A DNA stretch of 36,521 nt from Candidatus Eiseniibacteriota bacterium (GTDB lineage Bacteria; Eisenbacteria; RBG-16-71-46; JACRLI01). This document shows positions 32,318 through 36,521 of this stretch, in pieces. Each line of letters begins with the position of its first letter. Positions within the stretch are counted from its first letter, which is position 1. The notes beneath the pieces were generated by a model that saw nothing but the letters and a program-made list of their open reading frames with translations, did no database searches and had not been told where the DNA came from. The stretch spans positions 1-36,521 of the forward strand of contig JANXVU010000037.1 in NCBI GenBank assembly GCA_025351485.1, written 5' to 3'. A program made the position numbers and the translations under genes.

Positions 32318-35038
32318 CTAGGAGCGGACCGGCGTCTTGGAGAGCAGCGAGATGGTCGCCCGGGCCTCGTACTCCGGCAGCAGCTTGCGGATCGACAGGA
32401 TCTCGTAGTCGCCTTCTCCGATCTCGGCGGTCAAGGTCAGCTTGTCGCCCACCCGGTGCCCGATCAACTGCTTGCCCAGCGGGGCGCGGTAGCTCACCAC
32501 GCCCTCGCCGATGTGGTTGTCGCCTTCGCCCAGCATCCAGAGCACCCGCTTGCCGGTCGGCCCGGCGAGCGTGACCTCGGTGCCCGGCCCCACGGTCTCG
32601 GTGGAGATTTCCAGGTCCTCGATCAGGCGGATGTTCCGGATGGCCGCTTCCAACTGCTCGCAGCGCTGAGTGGTCTGCCGCTGCTTGAGCTTGGCCGCGT
32701 CGTACTCGGCGTTTTCTTTCAGATCGCCCAGTTCGCGGGCCTTACGGATGGCCACCGGGATCACTGTCTTCAGGTCGCGGTTCAAGCGTTCCAGCTCACC
32801 GACCATGCGCTCGAAGGTCTGGCGCGTCATGAGGGTGGTCTCGAATTCGGTCTGGTCACCGGTCGGGATGTCCAGCTTGCGCAGCTCCTCGGCGCGGCGC
32901 GCCTCGGCGTCCTCGGCCACCTTCTTTGCCCTGGTCCGCTTGATGAACTCCAGCACCGGGAAGAAGTAGCGGTCCGACGAGCGCCAGTAGCGCACCAGAC
33001 GCTCCAGCGTGAGCCCCAGGTCTTCCTCGGGCTCCTTGTTCTTGACCAGCGACAGCAGGCGTCCCTCTTCCACGTCCAGGATGCGCAGGGCTTCCTTGGC
33101 CAGGGCTTCCTCGCTCTTGCCCTCGAGGATTGAGAGCAGGGCCACGGTCACCCGCCACGGGTTGGCCCACGAGGGGATTTCCGGCTCGTTCATGGCCTCG
33201 GTGCACAGGGCGATGGTCACGGACGGCAGCTCGGTGGCGCGCTCCAGGAGCCGTTCCAGCTCCAGCGGGGCGCGGTCCTTCCAGCGCGCCATCAGCTCGG
33301 CGCGGGCGGCCTGGCGCATCTCGGTCTTGCGGGAACCCAGGAACGGCGGAAGCGTGTCGTTCCAGCGGGTGTCGCGTCCGAGCAATTCCAGCCACAGCCT
33401 CTGGTCGATGGGGGAGGCCCAGTTCGGCGCGTCCACCTCTTCAGCGTTCAGTTCGGCGGCTACCTTGCCCCAGGCCTCCGAGTGGTCCGGGAACCAGCGG
33501 GCCAGCAGCAGCAGCACGATGGCGCGGTCCGATGCGAGCGTGCCGTCGTCCATGAGCCATTCGTTGAAGTAGGGCGTGTAGCGGGCCTTGGCCTGCTCCA
33601 GCGCGCCCGGGTGCTGGGTCACGAAGCGGTTCACCAGGGTCACCGCCGCGCGGGGGCCCTTCTTGACGGTCAGGATCGGCAGGCGGAACTCGCCGCCCGC
33701 GCCCTCGCGCACCAGGTGCATGACGTCGCGGTAGGCCTCGTGGTCGTCCAGGCGCGGGTGGTCCTTCGCCGCGCTCTTAGCCTTCTTCCACCACGCCGCG
33801 AACGACGAGGCCGGGAAGCCCAGGTGGGTCAGGTACTTCTTCACGTCGGTGTTCTTGGCGGTGCCGCCCAGGTCTTCCAGGGCGTTGGCCAATGTGCCCG
33901 CCGGATCGGTGGCGAAGCGGCCCAGGGTGCCCTCGTGGTCGCGCGCGAGCTGCGCCTTCAGATGGTTGGCCGGGATCAGGCCCAGGCTCTTTTGCGCGAA
34001 CGCCACGGTCATGCTGTGCGCCGGGGACTTTGGGAAGTTGATCAGGATGCGGTTGCTGTCGTTCTTCTGGATGATCCCGAGACCGAGGCTCCCGTGTTCC
34101 ACCACCACGCCCGGCCGGTAGGACCACAGCAGGTCCCATGCCTTGATGGCCGGGGCCAGTTCGTTTTCCGAGTTCGGGAGCCCGGAGAGTTCCAGGTACT
34201 CGTCGAGTTCGGCGAAGTCGTTGTGCTGTGCCCGGAGGGTGGCGATGTAGGCGTCGCGCACCGATTCCGGAGCAGATCCGCGTTCGGCAATCGCGCGCAA
34301 GGTCTTCTCCAGGAGAGGGGCAAAATTCGGCGACCGCCACTTTGGAAGTCCCAGGTCGAGGTACCCGGCGGCCTTGTCGGCGTCGCCACCCCGGTAGATC
34401 AAAGGTAGGGTTTCGATGGCGGCAGCCTGGGAGCTCTCCTCATCCCCGTCGATCACCGCCAGGATGCACTCGTCCATCTTCTTCCACTCGTCGGCCTCGG
34501 CCAGGCCCTTGAGGGAAGCGCCCATCCACTCCAGCTCACCCGCGCGGTCGCCGCGCAACTTGGCCTGTTCGGCAAGGCGGAGCGCCACATCGGGGTTTCC
34601 CATGTCCATGGTCCAGGCCTGCTCCAGCGCAGCTTCCAGCGCGGCGGCATCCCCATCGGCCTCGGCGGCGCGCACCAGCAGGCGGGCGGCGTGGGCGGAC
34701 GGGTGGGAACCAAGGATTTCATCGGCGATATCGCGGGCCAGTTGCGGTGCGGTGGCCTGCAGCAGGCGATCTCCCAGCTTGAGCAGGGCGCGCTCCCAAT
34801 CCTCGACCCGGCGCATCTGGTTGTTGAGTTGGGCGATGAGGTAGGCCGACCAGAGCAGGGAGCCCTTCTTGCGTTCCAGGGATTCGGCGCGCTGCAGGAA
34901 GGTGTCGGCTTTGCCGCGGTCGGCGGCTTCGACCGCGAACGAAGCGAGGGTGGCGCGGAATTCTGGGGTGAACTGGGATATTTCCTGGCTCAACTCGGCG
35001 GGGAGGCGTTCGAACTTTTGGTAAGTTTCTTCGAGCAT
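32318..35038 (-). CDS. greA: Giant GreA: long helical-repeat N-terminus fused to a transcript cleavage factor domain
   Basis: A 906-residue protein. The last 170 residues (about 730-900) are a complete GreA: the coiled-coil part (RQTFERMVGELERLN, KARELGDLKENAEYDAAK) keeps the acidic tip pair (D772, E775) that stimulates RNA cleavage by stalled RNA polymerase. The C-terminal globular domain includes VGPGTEVTL and SPI-like sequence ending in GDYEILSI. The first 280 residues look like TPR/alpha-helical repeats. The centre (about 305-360, GVVVEHGSLGLGIIQ) resembles a small beta-barrel of CarD/Tudor type, a possible polymerase or nucleic-acid contact. Similar 700-900-residue GreA proteins are known in chlamydiae and Borrelia/Treponema, so the fusion itself is not new. 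GGAG lies five bases before ATG 35038. It is a single-gene unit. Confidence 0.9.
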   Translation of the reverse strand: MLEETYQKFERLPAELSQEISQFTPEFRATLASFAVEAADRGKADTFLQRAESLERKKGSLLWSAYLIAQLNNQMRRVEDWERALLKLGDRLLQATAPQLARDIADEILGSHPSAHAARLLVRAAEADGDAAALEAALEQAWTMDMGNPDVALRLAEQAKLRGDRAGELEWMGASLKGLAEADEWKKMDECILAVIDGDEESSQAAAIETLPLIYRGGDADKAAGYLDLGLPKWRSPNFAPLLEKTLRAIAERGSAPESVRDAYIATLRAQHNDFAELDEYLELSGLPNSENELAPAIKAWDLLWSYRPGVVVEHGSLGLGIIQKNDSNRILINFPKSPAHSMTVAFAQKSLGLIPANHLKAQLARDHEGTLGRFATDPAGTLANALEDLGGTAKNTDVKKYLTHLGFPASSFAAWWKKAKSAAKDHPRLDDHEAYRDVMHLVREGAGGEFRLPILTVKKGPRAAVTLVNRFVTQHPGALEQAKARYTPYFNEWLMDDGTLASDRAIVLLLLARWFPDHSEAWGKVAAELNAEEVDAPNWASPIDQRLWLELLGRDTRWNDTLPPFLGSRKTEMRQAARAELMARWKDRAPLELERLLERATELPSVTIALCTEAMNEPEIPSWANPWRVTVALLSILEGKSEEALAKEALRILDVEEGRLLSLVKNKEPEEDLGLTLERLVRYWRSSDRYFFPVLEFIKRTRAKKVAEDAEARRAEELRKLDIPTGDQTEFETTLMTRQTFERMVGELERLNRDLKTVIPVAIRKARELGDLKENAEYDAAKLKQRQTTQRCEQLEAAIRNIRLIEDLEISTETVGPGTEVTLAGPTGKRVLWMLGEGDNHIGEGVVSYRAPLGKQLIGHRVGDKLTLTAEIGEGDYEILSIRKLLPEYEARATISLLSKTPVRS

Positions 35039-35119
35039 TCCTTCTCCAGGCTGGGCGAGTCCATCTTGCGGTGAAGGTTAAATGTAGCAGATTGCAGGCC
35101 CTTCGTGGTGAAAACCGAT

Positions 35120-35315
35120 GGTTGTGGTTCGAAGAATGTGTCCGGCGGAAGGGCCGTATCGCGGAACTGTAGGATTCCGTTGGCTTTACGCCGTGGGGCC
35201 CGGCTTTCGGAGGCCGCGGGGGGGAATTTTGAATAGATGCGGCCCAGGGGAGCCCGGGCAGAAGGCTGTCCATGACAATGCCGGGCGAGCCGGACACATT
35301 CTGCGAACCACAACC
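35120..35315. mobile_element. MITE-like element with 27-bp terminal inverted repeats
   Basis: The left end (35120-35146) starts GGTTGTGGTTCG and continues AGAATGTGTCCGGC. The right end (35289-35315) is its reverse complement with one mismatch in 27 bases. The internal 142 bp are GC-rich and non-coding. Size and structure fit a miniature inverted-repeat element moved by a transposase encoded elsewhere. No clear target-site duplication was found at the borders, and the ends do not match the IS-end repeat at 77-136. Confidence 0.6.
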
Positions 35316-35321
35316 TGCGGG

Positions 35322-35350
35322 TTGAGCGCGGGGGTGGGTCGGTCCATAAT
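35322..35350 (+). promoter_or_regulatory. Probable promoter of the threonine aldolase gene
   Basis: TTGAGC (35322-35327) and CATAAT (35345-35350; five of six) are exactly 17 bp apart. The promoter begins seven bases outside the right end of the MITE-like element. The predicted leader is about 50 nt and carries AAGGAGG before the TTG start. Confidence 0.5.
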
Positions 35351-35408
35351 GAAATGCTGAAGCATCCCCCAACCCACGTTTCCAAGCGCCGATTCCAAGG
35401 AGGGCGAA

Positions 35409-36479
35409 TTGATCCCCACACAGGTAGACCTCGGGAGCGACACCGCGACCCGCCCCGGGCCCGAGATGCGTCGCGCCATGTGCGAGGCCGAGGTGGGGGA
35501 CGAGCAGCGCCGGGAAGACCCCACGGTGCGCCGCCTGGAGGAAATGGCGGCCGAGCGCGTGGGGCAGGAGGCCTCGGTATTCCTGCCCTCGGCCAGCATG
35601 GCCAACGAAATCGCCTACAAAGTGCACACCAGGCCGGGCGACGAGATCATCATTGACCGGTGGGCCCATCCCGCCAACTTCGAGGGTGGCGGCCCGGCGG
35701 CCCTGTGCGGGGCGACCTTGCACCACCTGGACACGCCGCGGGGGATCTTTACCCCCGAACAGGTGGAGCGCGCGATCCGGCCCGATGACCCGCACTATTC
35801 GCGCACCCGGCTGGTATCCATCGAGCAGACCACCAACGTGGGGGGCGGGAGCGTCTGGGAGCTTGCCCGGATGCAGGCGGTTGTGGAGGTGGCCCGCAGG
35901 CACCTGCTCCGCGCCCACCTGGACGGCGCGCGCCTGTTCAACGCCGCGGTGGCTTCCGGCCTGCCGGCATCGCGCTATGGAGGCATGTTCGACTCGGTGA
36001 CGATCTGCTTTTCCAAGGGCCTGGGCGCGCCGGTGGGCGCGGTGGTGGCGGGCACCGAGGACTTCTGCCGCGAGGCGCGGCGCATGAAGCACCTGTTCGG
36101 AGGAGCGATGAGGCAGGCGGGCATCCTGGCGGCCGCCTGCATCTACGGGCTCGAACATCACGTGGACCGGCTGAAGGAAGACCACGAAAACGCGGCCGAG
36201 CTGGCACGGGGGCTGCATGAGATCCCGGGGCTGAAGCTGGATCCCGAGGACGTTCAGACCAACATGGTGTACCTGCGCACCGATGGATTGGGGCTCAAGC
36301 CCGGCGAATTCGTCGAGCGGCTCCTGGCGCACGGGGTGCGGATGAACGCCTATCCGTACCAGAGGGTGCGCGCCGTGACCCACCTGGACGTCGGCCGCGA
36401 CGGAATCCGCAAGGCCATCGAAGCCGCGCGCGAAGTCGCCGCCGAGGCCCTGGGGGCTACGGCGAAATCCAGAACGTAA
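35409..36479 (+). CDS. ltaE: Low-specificity L-threonine aldolase
   Basis: A 356-residue PLP enzyme splitting threonine (and allo-threonine) into glycine and acetaldehyde. Family marks: DLGSDTATRP at the start, the stacking His in DRWAHPANFEGGG (H87), IEQTTNVGGGSVW, PLP-contacting Asp in AHLDGARLFNAA (D172), and Schiff-base lysine K203 in CFSKGLGAPVGA. Length is normal. The start is a TTG (35409) with a strong AAGGAGG six bases before; the first in-frame ATG lies too far inside because DLGSDT is part of the conserved N-terminus. It has its own promoter next to the MITE-like element. Confidence 0.93.
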   Translation: MIPTQVDLGSDTATRPGPEMRRAMCEAEVGDEQRREDPTVRRLEEMAAERVGQEASVFLPSASMANEIAYKVHTRPGDEIIIDRWAHPANFEGGGPAALCGATLHHLDTPRGIFTPEQVERAIRPDDPHYSRTRLVSIEQTTNVGGGSVWELARMQAVVEVARRHLLRAHLDGARLFNAAVASGLPASRYGGMFDSVTICFSKGLGAPVGAVVAGTEDFCREARRMKHLFGGAMRQAGILAAACIYGLEHHVDRLKEDHENAAELARGLHEIPGLKLDPEDVQTNMVYLRTDGLGLKPGEFVERLLAHGVRMNAYPYQRVRAVTHLDVGRDGIRKAIEAAREVAAEALGATAKSRT

Positions 36480-36521
36480 GGGTGGTGAAGTCGCTCGACC
36501 AGATCGCTTCGGGCGAGGTCG
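36457..36521 (-). CDS. Possible C-terminal end of a convergent gene (cut by window edge)
   Basis: On the minus strand the frame that stops at 36457-36459 translates to TSPEAIWSSDFTTLTFWISP, which reads like the last beta strand of a secreted protein. It overlaps the last codons of the threonine aldolase gene by 23 bases in convergent orientation. Only 21 codons are visible, and the opposite strand also stays open, so this is tentative. Confidence 0.25.
   Translation of the reverse strand, partial: TSPEAIWSSDFTTLTFWISP

Larger units (their letters stand above)
35039..35408. other. Long divergent intergenic stretch between greA and threonine aldolase: MITE plus promoter
   Basis: No credible gene is present. 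The 370 bp contain the greA leader, a 196-bp element with inverted ends (35120-35315) and a promoter facing the threonine aldolase gene. These are listed separately. Confidence 0.6.

Overview
This is a GC-rich, gene-dense bacterial chromosome segment with about 28 confidently recognised protein genes on both strands. It has no rRNA, tRNA, CRISPR array or phage. Several features point to an uncultured member of the Fibrobacterota-Chlorobiota-Bacteroidota side of the tree, of the Eisenbacteria type. These are a FlgD-like C-terminal sorting-type domain remnant, a short lipoprotein resembling the gliding/secretion protein SprA, a roughly 900-residue GreA of the kind known in spirochaetes and chlamydiae, and a three-gene sdhCAB operon. 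This placement is inferred from protein resemblance only.

Layout. 1-140: tail of a transposase-like frame and two copies of a probable IS-end repeat. 198-8283: a signalling block. It holds a membrane SpoIIE-type PP2C phosphatase (+), an SRPBCC protein with a histone H1-like lysine/alanine tail (-), a small STAS-like protein (-) followed by a structured, terminator-ended 3' region, and a 1180-residue sigma-54 activator with about five GAF domains (-). A sigma-54-type promoter and three related AT-rich dyads lie between the activator and the STAS gene, so the STAS transcript is a likely target. 8362-11343 (+): a degenerate ABC ATPase with its permease, a deoxyhypusine synthase-like enzyme and a small poly-acidic protein. 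11446-13547: phosphofructokinase (-), MscL (+) and a small exported protein (-).

13755-17159 (+) is a translationally coupled set of kynureninase-like enzyme, LOG-family protein, cyclase/kynurenine formamidase-like protein and SprA-like lipoprotein. Next come a MoxR-like AAA+ / VWA pair (17294-19886), pyroglutamyl peptidase, ThyX and glutamine-dependent NAD synthetase (to 23083), a decayed FlgD-like domain, and an exported protein of unknown function (-). 24445-28470 (+) carries sdhC-sdhA-sdhB and a c-type cytochrome, a respiratory block. 28685-32221 (-) is a peptide/nickel-type ABC uptake operon of a binding lipoprotein and two permeases without ATPases. 32318-35038 (-) is the giant GreA. 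A 196-bp MITE-like element with 27-bp inverted ends precedes a threonine aldolase (35409-36479, +), and the window ends in a possible convergent partial gene.

No single dramatic new system is evident. The most promising leads are the sigma-54/GAF/STAS/structured-RNA unit and its possible link to the nearby PP2C phosphatase, the ABC ATPase that has lost its Walker A lysine, the SRPBCC-histone-tail fusion, and two uncharacterised repeat elements. Intergenic terminators are unusually clear, and several promoters fit a TTGnnn-N17-TAnnnT model, some so close to the start codon that leaderless mRNAs are likely.
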